From the NCBI GenBank assembly GCA_964530825.1, contig CAZHCA010000003.1, forward strand, positions 1-64,000: DNA of 64,000 nucleotides, given 5' to 3'. Positions 51,898 through 59,763 of this stretch are shown piece by piece. A program made the translations under genes and the position numbers. Each line of letters begins with the position of its first letter. The stretch's first letter is position 1. The stretch is from CAZHCA01 sp964530825 (lineage in GTDB: Bacteria; Bacteroidota; Bacteroidia; Chitinophagales; Saprospiraceae). A model generated the notes under the pieces. It was not told where the DNA came from. It made no database searches and was given only the letters and a program-made list of their open reading frames with translations.

Positions 51898-52929
51898 ATG
51901 TATCAACTGCTTAAGCCTTTACTATTTTGGTTACCCCCCGAACGCGCTCATTACCTTACGGTGAGTTTGCTCCACTTCGCCAATGCAATCCCGCCCATCC
52001 GGCACTGGCTTAGCCGGCAATTCATCGTACGCGACCAACGGTTGGAGCGCCAACTATGGGGGCTGCACTTCCCTAACCCGGTCGGCCTGGCGGCCGGGTT
52101 CGATAAAGACGGAAAGCATTTCAGAGATATGGCCATTCTTGGCTTCGGCTTCCTGGAGATCGGTACCGTAACCCCCCTGCCGCAATCCGGCAATCCCAAA
52201 CCGCGACTGTTTCGATTGCCCTCCGATGATGCCCTGATCAACCGACTGGGCTTCAATAATGAAGGCGTAGATGCCCTCGTACAGCGCCTGCAGAAAAAAC
52301 GCCCGCCGGGGATCGTCATCGGAGGTAACATCGGCAAGAACAAGACCACACCCAATCAGGAGGCACTGAAGGATTACGAGACTTGTTTTGTTAAGCTCTT
52401 TCCGTACGTAGATTACTTCGTGGTCAATGTGAGCTCCCCGAATACGCCCAACCTGCGTGCCCTGCAGGAAAAAGAACCACTTACCCGCTTGCTGCAGCAC
52501 TTGCAGACCCTCAATCGGGCAGAGGAAAAACCCAAGCCTATTTTACTGAAAATAGCGCCCGACCTAAATGAGGCCCAGCTTGACGATATCCTGGAAATCG
52601 TCGAATCTGCTGGTATCGATGGGATTATTGCAACCAATACCACCATCGGAAGGACCGGCCTACACTACACGAAAGAAAAAATGGAAAAAATTGGTCCGGG
52701 AGGCCTGAGCGGCCAGCCACTGAGGGAACGTTCGACTGAGGTAATTCGTTATTTAAATGAACACTCACGTGGTCCAATAGTGATCATTGGCGTAGGTGGA
52801 ATTAGCAGTGCGCAAGACGCTATCGAAAAAATAGCGGCAGGCGCATCACTAGTGCAAATCTATACCGGCCTGGTATACCAGGGTCCAATGCTGGTCAAGC
52901 GCATTAACCAAGCACTCATCGACCGGTAA
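51898..52929 (+). CDS. pyrD: Dihydroorotate dehydrogenase (quinone, class 2)
   Basis: A 343-residue membrane-associated flavoenzyme of pyrimidine synthesis that oxidises dihydroorotate to orotate with quinone. An N-terminal helix (YQLLKPLLFWLPPERAHYLT) is the membrane anchor of class 2 enzymes. NPVGLAAGFDKDGK and FGFLEIGTVTPLPQSGNP are the FMN/active-site segments, VNVSSPNTPNLRALQEK has the catalytic Ser region, and GVGGISSAQDAIEKIAAGAS and IYTGLVYQGP bind the FMN phosphate. The ATG directly follows the terminator at 51890, so its promoter must overlap the preceding gene or terminator, or the gene is expressed by read-through. Confidence 0.97.
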   Translation: MYQLLKPLLFWLPPERAHYLTVSLLHFANAIPPIRHWLSRQFIVRDQRLERQLWGLHFPNPVGLAAGFDKDGKHFRDMAILGFGFLEIGTVTPLPQSGNPKPRLFRLPSDDALINRLGFNNEGVDALVQRLQKKRPPGIVIGGNIGKNKTTPNQEALKDYETCFVKLFPYVDYFVVNVSSPNTPNLRALQEKEPLTRLLQHLQTLNRAEEKPKPILLKIAPDLNEAQLDDILEIVESAGIDGIIATNTTIGRTGLHYTKEKMEKIGPGGLSGQPLRERSTEVIRYLNEHSRGPIVIIGVGGISSAQDAIEKIAAGASLVQIYTGLVYQGPMLVKRINQALIDR

Positions 52930-53149
52930 CTTCTCCAGGCTACTGCAACAGCTACTTATAAGCCCGCTGGTTACTGCGGCAGCTTACATGACGAGCACCC
53001 GATCCAATCTGATAGGCAGGGCTAAGACGCTCGCCTACGTATTGCACATTTTTGCTATGGCATCTTTTTTGTAAAAAGAAAGGTGTTGAAGCCAAGGCAA
53101 GACCACAACAAGGTGAACGCCTCAATTAGTCATCTTCAACGCATTCATC

Positions 53150-53311
53150 ATGATTGTAATCTCCATGTTGTTCCTGCTTATCGGGTACAATCTATTCAAT
53201 GTACTTATGGACAAACAGACGATCTTCTACAAAGACATCCGCTTTTGGTTGGTATTGGTTTCCTTACTGGTTTTGGTGTATATGACGGTCGAAAGTTATC
53301 CGCTCTCCTAG
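53150..53311 (+). CDS. Small membrane protein, 53 residues
   Basis: An ORF from ATG 53150 to TAG 53311. The translation has two membrane segments, MIVISMLFLLIGYNLFNVLM and IRFWLVLVSLLVLVYMTV, with a short charged loop (DKQTIFYKD) between them. Its stop shares CTAG with the stop of the convergent nadC, a common and tidy arrangement for real genes. The 220 bp between pyrD and this ORF contain nothing else I can support. I do not recognise a family. A different frame over the same stretch (53083-53484) runs antisense into nadC and is not credible. Confidence 0.55.
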   Translation: MIVISMLFLLIGYNLFNVLMDKQTIFYKDIRFWLVLVSLLVLVYMTVESYPLS

Positions 53312-54165
53312 GCGCCGGCTACAATTTTAAGGCTAAGATCGAGGCTTCGGAAAGAATGGGTCAGGGCGCCCACGGAAATAAAGTCTACTCCTGTTTCGGC
53401 AACCCGCCGCAGATTTTCGAGGGTTACTCCTCCGGAGGCCTCCGTTTCGAACCGGTTCTCTATTCGCTCGACAGCTTCGCGTAAAGCCGGTGCAGGAAAA
53501 TTATCGAGCATGATGCGGTTGACCTGGCCGGTACGAAGCACTTCCTCCAGTTCTTCAAAGCTACTCACCTCTACCGTTATCCTCAGGTCCAAACGATGTG
53601 CTGCACGGTACCGAACCACGCGTTCAATCGCCGGCCGAATGCCTCCGCTAGCCGCCACGTGATTATCCTTAATCATAAACCAATCGTGCAGCCCAAACCG
53701 GTAGTTGGAACAACCGCCCAACCGGACTGCCCATTTTTCCAAGAACCGCAAGAGCGGTGTCGTTTTGCGCGTATCGAGGATGGTAACCGGAATTCCGTCG
53801 ACGGCCTCGCGGAAGATACCGCACATGGTGGCAATCCCGGACATGCGTTGCATGGCGTTGAGCAGCAAGCGCTCGGCCTTAAGTAGGGCATGGGTGTTCC
53901 CTTCTACCTCAAAAGCAACCTGGCCGGGCTGAATCTCGTCACCGTCATGTAGGTGGGTTTGTATCTGAACAGATGGATCGACAGCGCGCAGAATGCGTTG
54001 TGCCAAACCGACACCGGCTAGGATACCTTCGTCTTTGACTAGCAGTTGCGCCTTGGCGCGCGCCTCCGGAGGAATGCAGGCCAGGGTCGTAACGTCACCA
54101 GTGCCTACATCCTCCTGAAGTGCTTGCTGAATGAACCAGTCTATCTTTTTTTCATCTACCTGCAC
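53308..54165 (-). CDS. nadC: Carboxylating nicotinate-nucleotide diphosphorylase
   Basis: A 285-residue enzyme that makes nicotinate mononucleotide from quinolinate and PRPP in NAD synthesis. Key motifs are EDVGTGDVTTLACIP, AERLLLNAMQRMSGIAT, ILDTRKTTPLLRFLEKWAV, the binding-site segment RLGGCSNYRFGLHDWFMIKD and, at the end, VDFISVGALTHSFRSLDLSL. The length is normal for the family. It is transcribed towards pyrD and shares its stop region with the small membrane gene. Confidence 0.97.
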   Translation of the reverse strand: MQVDEKKIDWFIQQALQEDVGTGDVTTLACIPPEARAKAQLLVKDEGILAGVGLAQRILRAVDPSVQIQTHLHDGDEIQPGQVAFEVEGNTHALLKAERLLLNAMQRMSGIATMCGIFREAVDGIPVTILDTRKTTPLLRFLEKWAVRLGGCSNYRFGLHDWFMIKDNHVAASGGIRPAIERVVRYRAAHRLDLRITVEVSSFEELEEVLRTGQVNRIMLDNFPAPALREAVERIENRFETEASGGVTLENLRRVAETGVDFISVGALTHSFRSLDLSLKIVAGA

Positions 54166-54196
54166 GTACTGGGGTATTTGGTATAGAAAACCTGTT

Positions 54197-54925
54197 TTAG
54201 AATAAGATGCCTATCATAATGGTGAAAGCATTCACGTTACCGCTGGAATCGTTGCTGCGGTCGCCTCGGTCCGGATCAAAGATGGTTCCATTATCGTCGG
54301 TTGCGTCGGTAACCCCGAATTGTACCCCTAGGCCGCCTATCAGGCTAGTATTCGAAGAGAGGGTATACTCAATACCGCCGGCTACGCCTAAGGCCAGATT
54401 GAAGAAATTCACTTCATCGCGAATGTTAATCTCTTCTCCTTCGCCACCGATGCCCGAGCCTGTAATATCGCCCTGTGCCTGGGTGCGCATGCCGAGCGTA
54501 ATGCCTGGCTGTAACCAATAGCGAAGATAACCGATTTCGTTACTGCGCATTTTAATGGACAGTGGGATTTCCAGGTATTGAATGCTGTATTTGAGATCGG
54601 CTCCTGCCGAAAGGGTGTCTAGGCTTGAGGGTAAGTCTGACTTCGTCCAGTAGCTACCTGGTGCCTCGTGCTGCAGCGTACCTCCCGCATTAAAGTGAAA
54701 GCCCAGGCCCGTGGCAAAAGCGTAATTATCTCGAAAATAAAATTCGCCCAACATACCAACCTTGATACCGAGGTTGGTACCGTTCCGGTTGATGCGGTTA
54801 GTGTTGGTGTTCATCCAAGAGAAAGAAGGGCTCAACTGAAAACCGAACCGAATGTCTTGATCCTGGCCTACGAGGTCTGAACCAATGAGCAGGAAAAAGG
54901 CTGCAATGGCTACAATTTTTTTCAT
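54197..54925 (-). CDS. Outer-membrane beta-barrel protein
   Basis: A 242-residue exported protein. The signal peptide KKIVAIAAFFLLIGSDLVGQ is followed by an eight-stranded-barrel type sequence with alternating residues (IRFGFQLSPSFSWMN, YAFATGLGFHFNAGG, YSIQYLEIPLSIKMR, YRYWLQPGITLGM-like stretch). It ends in FTIMIGILF with a terminal Phe, the BAM signature. It fits the PorT/OMP_b-brl_2 family common in Bacteroidota. A -7 box lies 77 bp upstream. Function unknown. It is 31 bp upstream of the nadC start. Confidence 0.83.
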   Translation of the reverse strand: MKKIVAIAAFFLLIGSDLVGQDQDIRFGFQLSPSFSWMNTNTNRINRNGTNLGIKVGMLGEFYFRDNYAFATGLGFHFNAGGTLQHEAPGSYWTKSDLPSSLDTLSAGADLKYSIQYLEIPLSIKMRSNEIGYLRYWLQPGITLGMRTQAQGDITGSGIGGEGEEINIRDEVNFFNLALGVAGGIEYTLSSNTSLIGGLGVQFGVTDATDDNGTIFDPDRGDRSNDSSGNVNAFTIMIGILF

Positions 54926-55001
54926 TTGTTAAGAGTTTTTTGAAGTGTTTTGCGTTGAGGGATAAGCGCTAGCCAACAGGCGCCTAACGCCTGGGCCCTT
55001 G

Positions 55002-55009
55002 CAAAGGTA
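55002..55009 (-). promoter_or_regulatory. Candidate -7 box TACCTTTG
   Basis: On the minus strand TACCTTTG fits TAnnTTTG, 77 bp upstream of the beta-barrel gene at 54925. It lies between divergent genes; the gldB start is at 55063. Confidence 0.45.
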
Positions 55010-55062
55010 GTAAGGTTATCCCAATCCATTTGATGATTAACCAGCAAAAAGCGAATTATTCA

Positions 55063-56118
55063 ATGAAAGCTGTAGTAACTGAGACCGAACGGTACATCAC
55101 ATTCTCGCTTCTACTTTTTAGCGTATTGCTTGCCAGCTGCACTTCCGACGGGGTCGAGGTGCCCGATGTAGAGCACATCGAGGTAGATGTTAAATTGCGA
55201 CGATTCGAACAAGATCTGTTTGCGCTTGACACCCAGCGATTAGGCGAGCAACTACCAGAGTTAAAGGAGCAATATCCCGAATTCAGTGATGTATTCTTCA
55301 ATCGGATTCTCGGTGTTAATGATCCCAGCATCGCTCCTGAAGGCGAAATCCCCTATCTCAAAGGTTTTCTGACGTATCCCAGCCTCAAGGAACTGTACCA
55401 AACAACCCAGGTGCAGTACGGCGACATGAACGACCTGCACGCGCAATTCAATCAGGCTTTTCGCTATTGGAAATATTATTTCCCGGAGCAGAAGGCTCCT
55501 ACGCTCACGACCTTCATTGCCGAATACGCCGTTGGTGTTTTTGTTTACGGCGACAACGACCTGGGCATCGGACTTGATTTTTTCCTAGGTTCCGATTATC
55601 CTTACCAGCAGTACAACCCCAACAATCCTAATTTTTCGGCCTACTTGACCCGCACCTTTAACCAGGAGCATTTAGTTGTTAAATCTTTACTACCTCTGAT
55701 CGAGGATCTGCTCGGCCCGCCGCCAGGCGACCAGATGCTGGATCATATGGTCCACAACGGCAAAAAACTATACATCCTGGATCATTTATTGCCATACCGG
55801 CCCGATAGCATAATTATGCAAGTCAGCGGCGAACAAATGAGATGGCTGGAGGAAAATGAGCTCGAGATGTGGGCATACTTCCTTCAGGAGGACTTGCTGT
55901 ATTCATCCAGCTGGCAAGATATCCGAAAGTTTGTGGATTACAGTCCCCATTCGCCAGGGATGCCACCCGAGGCGCCAGGCCGTACCGCCAACTATTTGGG
56001 CTGGAAAATCGTAGAAGCTTACATGGACAGGCGCGGCCCCGTTGACCTGTCTCACCTTGTGGACCAGCGCGATGCCCAGCAATTAATGGAACAAGCTCAA
56101 TTCCGGCCGCGCCGCTAG
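55063..56118 (+). CDS. gldB: Gliding motility lipoprotein GldB
   Basis: A lipoprotein of about 351 residues. The signal peptide ends SVLLASC, so Cys near residue 26 is the lipid site. IEVDVKLRRFEQDLFALDT and the following LPELKEQYPEFSDVFFNRIL are the GldB pattern; YGDMNDLHAQFNQAFRYWKYYFP and FFLGSDYPYQQY also fit. GldB is needed for gliding in Flavobacterium, where it is a membrane lipoprotein of unknown role; the zinc-peptidase-like motif of related proteins is not clear here. Starts at 55033 and 55063 are both possible; the shorter gives a more typical signal peptide. Confidence 0.9.
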   Translation: MKAVVTETERYITFSLLLFSVLLASCTSDGVEVPDVEHIEVDVKLRRFEQDLFALDTQRLGEQLPELKEQYPEFSDVFFNRILGVNDPSIAPEGEIPYLKGFLTYPSLKELYQTTQVQYGDMNDLHAQFNQAFRYWKYYFPEQKAPTLTTFIAEYAVGVFVYGDNDLGIGLDFFLGSDYPYQQYNPNNPNFSAYLTRTFNQEHLVVKSLLPLIEDLLGPPPGDQMLDHMVHNGKKLYILDHLLPYRPDSIIMQVSGEQMRWLEENELEMWAYFLQEDLLYSSSWQDIRKFVDYSPHSPGMPPEAPGRTANYLGWKIVEAYMDRRGPVDLSHLVDQRDAQQLMEQAQFRPRR

Positions 56119-56154
56119 CTTGTTAAAGTCTCTACTTCTCGCTAAATTTCCAGT

Positions 56155-57114
56155 ATGACCAACACGACCACACCCATCATTCCGGTACTCGACCTGCGCG
56201 AATTCACGGAAGGCGAGGCAGCCGAGCGCCAGGCTTTTGTCCATGCGCTCGGCGAAGCATTCCACCGCATCGGTTTCGCCAACATCCAGGGGCACCAAAT
56301 TCCACGTACGCTCATCGACGGGTTTTACTCGGCAGCCAAGGCCTTTTTTGCGTTATCCGCCGGGGAAAAGGCTGCTTACCAGTTGCCGGGCATGGCCGGT
56401 CAAAGAGGATATACGGCTTTCGGTACAGAGCATGCCCGTCACTCCGATGTGCCGGACTTAAAGGAATTTTTTCAAATCGGGCAATACGACATCCCGGAGG
56501 ATATGCGCGACTACTACCCAGAAAATGTGGTCGTACAAGAACTACCGGTCTTTAACCACTACGCCCGCGAGCTGTTCAGAGCATTTGAGACAACTGGTCG
56601 GGCGCTACTCCGGGCAATTGCGTTGTACCTGGACCTCGAAGAGGATTATTTTGAAGACAAAGTCCGGGGCGGCAATAGCATCCTGCGGGCAATCCATTAC
56701 CCGCCCATTCAACAGGAGCCGGCATCGGCCATCCGGGCCGATCAGCACGAGGATATCAACCTGATCACTTTGTTGGTCGGTGCGTCGGCTGGTGGGTTAG
56801 AACTGCTCAGTAAAGAGGAGCAATGGTTGCCGATCGTCCCCGCTGAAGACGAGATTGTTATCAACGTAGGCGATATGCTCCAGCGCCTCACGAACAACTA
56901 CCTGAAATCGACCACCCACCGGGTGGTGAACCCGCCGCGCGCAGAATGGCATCTACCGCGCTTGTCGATTCCCTTTTTCTTACATCCGCGTTACAATATG
57001 GACCTGACCGCTCTGCCAGGGTGTGTGACGGAAAGTCAGCCACCCGTTTATGCCCCCATCACCGCAGGAGCGTACCTGGAAGAAAGATTGAAAGAAATCG
57101 GATTGAAAAAGTAG
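56155..57114 (+). CDS. Isopenicillin N synthase family 2-oxoglutarate/Fe(II) oxygenase
   Basis: A 319-residue non-haem iron oxygenase. RADQHEDINLITLLVGASAG has the H-x-D iron ligands and TTHRVVNPPRAEWHLPRLS the distal His and the R-x-S that binds 2-oxoglutarate. The N-terminal DIOX_N region (IPVLDLREFTEG, FHRIGFANIQGHQI) is present. The substrate cannot be predicted; homologues hydroxylate or cyclise small molecules. It lies between gldB and tatA with no obvious link. Confidence 0.9.
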   Translation: MTNTTTPIIPVLDLREFTEGEAAERQAFVHALGEAFHRIGFANIQGHQIPRTLIDGFYSAAKAFFALSAGEKAAYQLPGMAGQRGYTAFGTEHARHSDVPDLKEFFQIGQYDIPEDMRDYYPENVVVQELPVFNHYARELFRAFETTGRALLRAIALYLDLEEDYFEDKVRGGNSILRAIHYPPIQQEPASAIRADQHEDINLITLLVGASAGGLELLSKEEQWLPIVPAEDEIVINVGDMLQRLTNNYLKSTTHRVVNPPRAEWHLPRLSIPFFLHPRYNMDLTALPGCVTESQPPVYAPITAGAYLEERLKEIGLKK

Positions 57115-57208
57115 CAGTTGGTTTAAACTTTTGGGGCGCGGTGACCTCTAATCGTTATAAGGTAAAATTAGTGCGCCCTGAAGGGCCTTCTCGCCCGAAA
57201 TATTTGAC

Positions 57209-57216
57209 TAGATTTG
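57209..57216 (+). promoter_or_regulatory. Candidate tatA -7 box TAGATTTG
   Basis: Exact match to TAnnTTTG, 38 bp before the tatA ATG at 57255. There is no strong -33 TTG. Confidence 0.45.
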
Positions 57217-57254
57217 TAAAACCTGTTAATTTATAGAAAATTAAATCATTGATT

Positions 57255-57479
57255 ATGAATACTATATTGCTGTTCAACTTCTTGGGGCCGGAGATGTTAG
57301 TTGTATTCTTTGCCATTCTGCTGCTTTTCGGCGGCAAGAAGATTCCGGAGTTGATGCGCGGTATCGGAAAAGGTATCCGCGAGTTCAATTCGGCTCGTTC
57401 GTCCTTGGAATCGGAACTTAAAGAAGGGATGAAAGACGGCGAAAAGAAAACCATCGAAGAGAAAAAATCGGAGGCCTAA
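57255..57479 (+). CDS. tatA: Twin-arginine translocase subunit TatA
   Basis: A 74-residue TatA/E protein. One membrane helix (LLFNFLGPEMLVVFFAILLL) is followed by FGGKKIPELMRGIGKGIREF, the conserved amphipathic helix with the F-G-x-x-x-x-P-E/D motif, and a charged tail. It is preceded by a -7 box and followed by a strong bidirectional terminator, so it is expressed alone. tatC is not in the window. Confidence 0.95.
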   Translation: MNTILLFNFLGPEMLVVFFAILLLFGGKKIPELMRGIGKGIREFNSARSSLESELKEGMKDGEKKTIEEKKSEA

Positions 57480-57511
57480 TCCAAACGCGTGCTTCTAGCC
57501 CTTATAACCTA

Positions 57512-57544
57512 AAAGAGCCGGATCGCTGCGCGGTCCGGCTCTTT
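57512..57544. terminator. Bidirectional terminator between tatA and the DUF937 gene
   Basis: AAAGAGCCGGA pairs with TCCGGCTCTTT around TCGCTGCGCGG, an 11-bp perfect outer stem with A-run and T-run on the two sides. It can end both the tatA transcript and the convergent DUF937 transcript. Confidence 0.9.
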
Positions 57545-57563
57545 ACGTTGCGGTTTCAAGTGA

Positions 57564-58193
57564 TTACTTACGGCCGAATAGACCGCCAAACAGCTTGCCC
57601 AGGCCGCCCATACCCTTCGAGTCGGGAATGCCGTCGCCATCCGAGTCCATGAATTGCATAATGCTGTTGATATCCAAAGCGCCAGTAGTACCGCCTTGCT
57701 GTTTCTGCTGGCTGACGGTCTGGGTAAGCATATTCGCAATTCCACTGATATCTAAACCGCCTTGCTGCTTAGAAGAACGCATAAGGTTGTTGAGCAACAT
57801 TGGAGCCACCATAGACATCAGGCCACCTGTCTTCTTGGAGTCTAACCCAACCATTTGGCTGATCATGCCGATGGCATTATTGGACTTACCACCCAGTAGT
57901 TGATTGACAATACCCATGCCATCAATCTTTCCTGAACTCATCAGGTTTTGGACCTCATCCATAATGTCGCCGTCGCCATCGGTGTCGAATTGGGCAAGTA
58001 AGGAGTTCAAACGGTTTTGCCCTTCGGGCGTGCTCGCCTGCTTGGAGAGGGCGTTAGTCAGCATGGCGGAGATGCCGTCTGCCGCTTGACGCGTTTTTTC
58101 CGGATCTGCAACGCCGACTTGTTGATCCAACTTCTGGACCACATTATCATCATTCAGCTGTTGCTGGACTAAATCTAAAAAGGGATTTGACAT
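57564..58193 (-). CDS. DUF937 family protein with two calcium-loop-like motifs
   Basis: A 209-residue protein beginning MSNPFLDLVQQQLNDD; the longer frame to 58319 adds 42 unrelated residues and is not used. The alpha-helical DUF937/YidB pattern is clear: LTNALSKQASTPEG, VNQLLGGKSNNAIGMISQMV, MVAPMLLNNLMRSSKQQGG. Two D-x-D-G-D-G motifs, QFDTDGDGDIMDEV and FMDSDGDGIPDSK, resemble EF-hand-like or dockerin-type calcium loops, and the second also resembles thrombospondin type-3 repeats. There is no signal peptide. Function unknown. Confidence 0.85.
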   Translation of the reverse strand: MSNPFLDLVQQQLNDDNVVQKLDQQVGVADPEKTRQAADGISAMLTNALSKQASTPEGQNRLNSLLAQFDTDGDGDIMDEVQNLMSSGKIDGMGIVNQLLGGKSNNAIGMISQMVGLDSKKTGGLMSMVAPMLLNNLMRSSKQQGGLDISGIANMLTQTVSQQKQQGGTTGALDINSIMQFMDSDGDGIPDSKGMGGLGKLFGGLFGRK

Positions 58194-58296
58194 AATTGTA
58201 GATTGTTGATTTTGAAAATTTAAGGGTGCAGGTAAAATACGTTTTATTTGAGGAAAATAAAAAGTTAAATAAGATTCCGACTGCTTCTCTTTCCGG

Positions 58297-59700
58297 TTAA
58301 TTGCAGCCCAGGATGACAATCGAACCTGCCGGGAACAGCGTGTTTCGCGGGCACCGGTTCAGCCTGCTCAGATCTTTTGCCGAAAGTCCGGGATAACGTT
58401 TAGCTAGCTTGCGCAACTTCACGGGTCGCTTTAAGGCCACGTATTTAAACCCGAAACCATCCAATGGCATTGGGGGTAACCCAGTTTCGTGCTGTTGTAC
58501 GGGAAGGGGATGTAGCACCGGCAGGTAACTCACTGCCTCCATATTCTTGAATGGCTTAAATCGCTTGAAGGATTTAGGCACATACAGGATCAACTCATCG
58601 CCAGTTTGTATAACCTGGGCGGCTTTCAATTTATTCCAGACGCGGACCTGATGCTCCGACAACTGGTAAAGGCGGGCAATACTGGTCACGGTCTCCCCTT
58701 CCCCTACCAGGTGGCGCACTTTGCGGTAGCTGGCGCGCGTTTCGTTGGGCGGCAGGGTGATGTTAACGGTGGTAGACTGCATCGATTGGTACTGGTTCAG
58801 ATCGGGGCGTTCGGCCGCCAGGTAGTCCTGGAAGGCCGGCATGAAGCGTCTTGGTAAAACCAACACTCGGCCATTGGGATGGGCCGGAATAAATCCTTTC
58901 AAGTAGCCGGGATTCAACGTTTTGAGCACATCGAGTGGTACCTGTGTGATACGGGCTATCTCTCCAAAAGAGATGCTGTGATAAATATTTGTCGCCTCGG
59001 TCAATTGTATGTCCAGACTGGGAAATGCGGGTTGTATGTCGTGTGCGTCGTAATGTTCCAGCAAGTAAGCAGCGGCGATAAAGGAAGGCACATAGTTACG
59101 CGTTTCGCGCGGCAGGAAACGGCGTAGTTTCCAAAAGTTCTTACTGCGCGATCGTTTGATTGCCCGGCTTACGCGCCCCGAACCGGCGTTGTAGGCAGCA
59201 AGCGCCAGCTCCCAATCGCCGAAGCGCTCATATAGAACGGCCAAAAAATTGGCGGCAGCTAGGGTCGACCGATAAGGCGCTCGCCGCTCATCGACCTGGT
59301 CGTTGATTTCCAGACCAAAATGGGTACCGGTGAATTCCATGAATTGCCAGAGCCCTACTGCACCGGCATGGGAAACGGCGTCAGGATTAAGCGCAGACTC
59401 GGCCACGGCGAGATATTTAAGATCCTGCGGGAGGCCCTGCTCGGCCAGTACTTCTTCGAATAAGGGGAAATACAATACACTTTGCCCGATAATTTCGGCC
59501 GCTTTTTCCCGGTGGAAGATAAAGTAGTTACGCAAAAAAGAATGGACCTGACGGTTATGCACCGGTTCGACCACCGAATTTTCCATCGCCTCGATCCGCT
59601 CCTTGACCGCCTTGACATCTAAATCGGTTGCCCCTGCATCGGGGGAAGCCCTTAAAAAAAGGATAAAAAATATGCCCCCAATAATCGATCGGGTCTTCAT
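58297..59700 (-). CDS. MltD-like lytic transglycosylase with LysM domain
   Basis: A 467-residue exported peptidoglycan lyase that cleaves the MurNAc-GlcNAc bond. The signal peptide is near the start (RSIIGGIFFILFLRASP). The SLT domain is at about residues 80-210: LKYLAVAESALNPDAVSHAG with the catalytic Glu, AVGLWQFMEFTGTHFGLEI, and ALAAYNAGSGRVSRAI. A LysM domain follows (HLVGEGETVTSIARLYQLSE), with a weaker LysM-like end (YVALKRPVKLRKLAKRYPGL). The ATG at 59700 is preferred over 59742. It may help remodel the wall for the envelope machines encoded in the same region. Confidence 0.92.
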   Translation of the reverse strand: MKTRSIIGGIFFILFLRASPDAGATDLDVKAVKERIEAMENSVVEPVHNRQVHSFLRNYFIFHREKAAEIIGQSVLYFPLFEEVLAEQGLPQDLKYLAVAESALNPDAVSHAGAVGLWQFMEFTGTHFGLEINDQVDERRAPYRSTLAAANFLAVLYERFGDWELALAAYNAGSGRVSRAIKRSRSKNFWKLRRFLPRETRNYVPSFIAAAYLLEHYDAHDIQPAFPSLDIQLTEATNIYHSISFGEIARITQVPLDVLKTLNPGYLKGFIPAHPNGRVLVLPRRFMPAFQDYLAAERPDLNQYQSMQSTTVNITLPPNETRASYRKVRHLVGEGETVTSIARLYQLSEHQVRVWNKLKAAQVIQTGDELILYVPKSFKRFKPFKNMEAVSYLPVLHPLPVQQHETGLPPMPLDGFGFKYVALKRPVKLRKLAKRYPGLSAKDLSRLNRCPRNTLFPAGSIVILGCN

Positions 59701-59763
59701 ATATTTGTGCTTAGTCTGGATAAATTTAGTAGGATTTCTCATACCGACCTAACTGGTAGGAAG

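Noticed and set aside
53083..53484. 133-codon plus-strand frame between pyrD and nadC
   Set aside because: Its second half is antisense to nadC and its first half is out of frame with the better supported 53-residue membrane protein.
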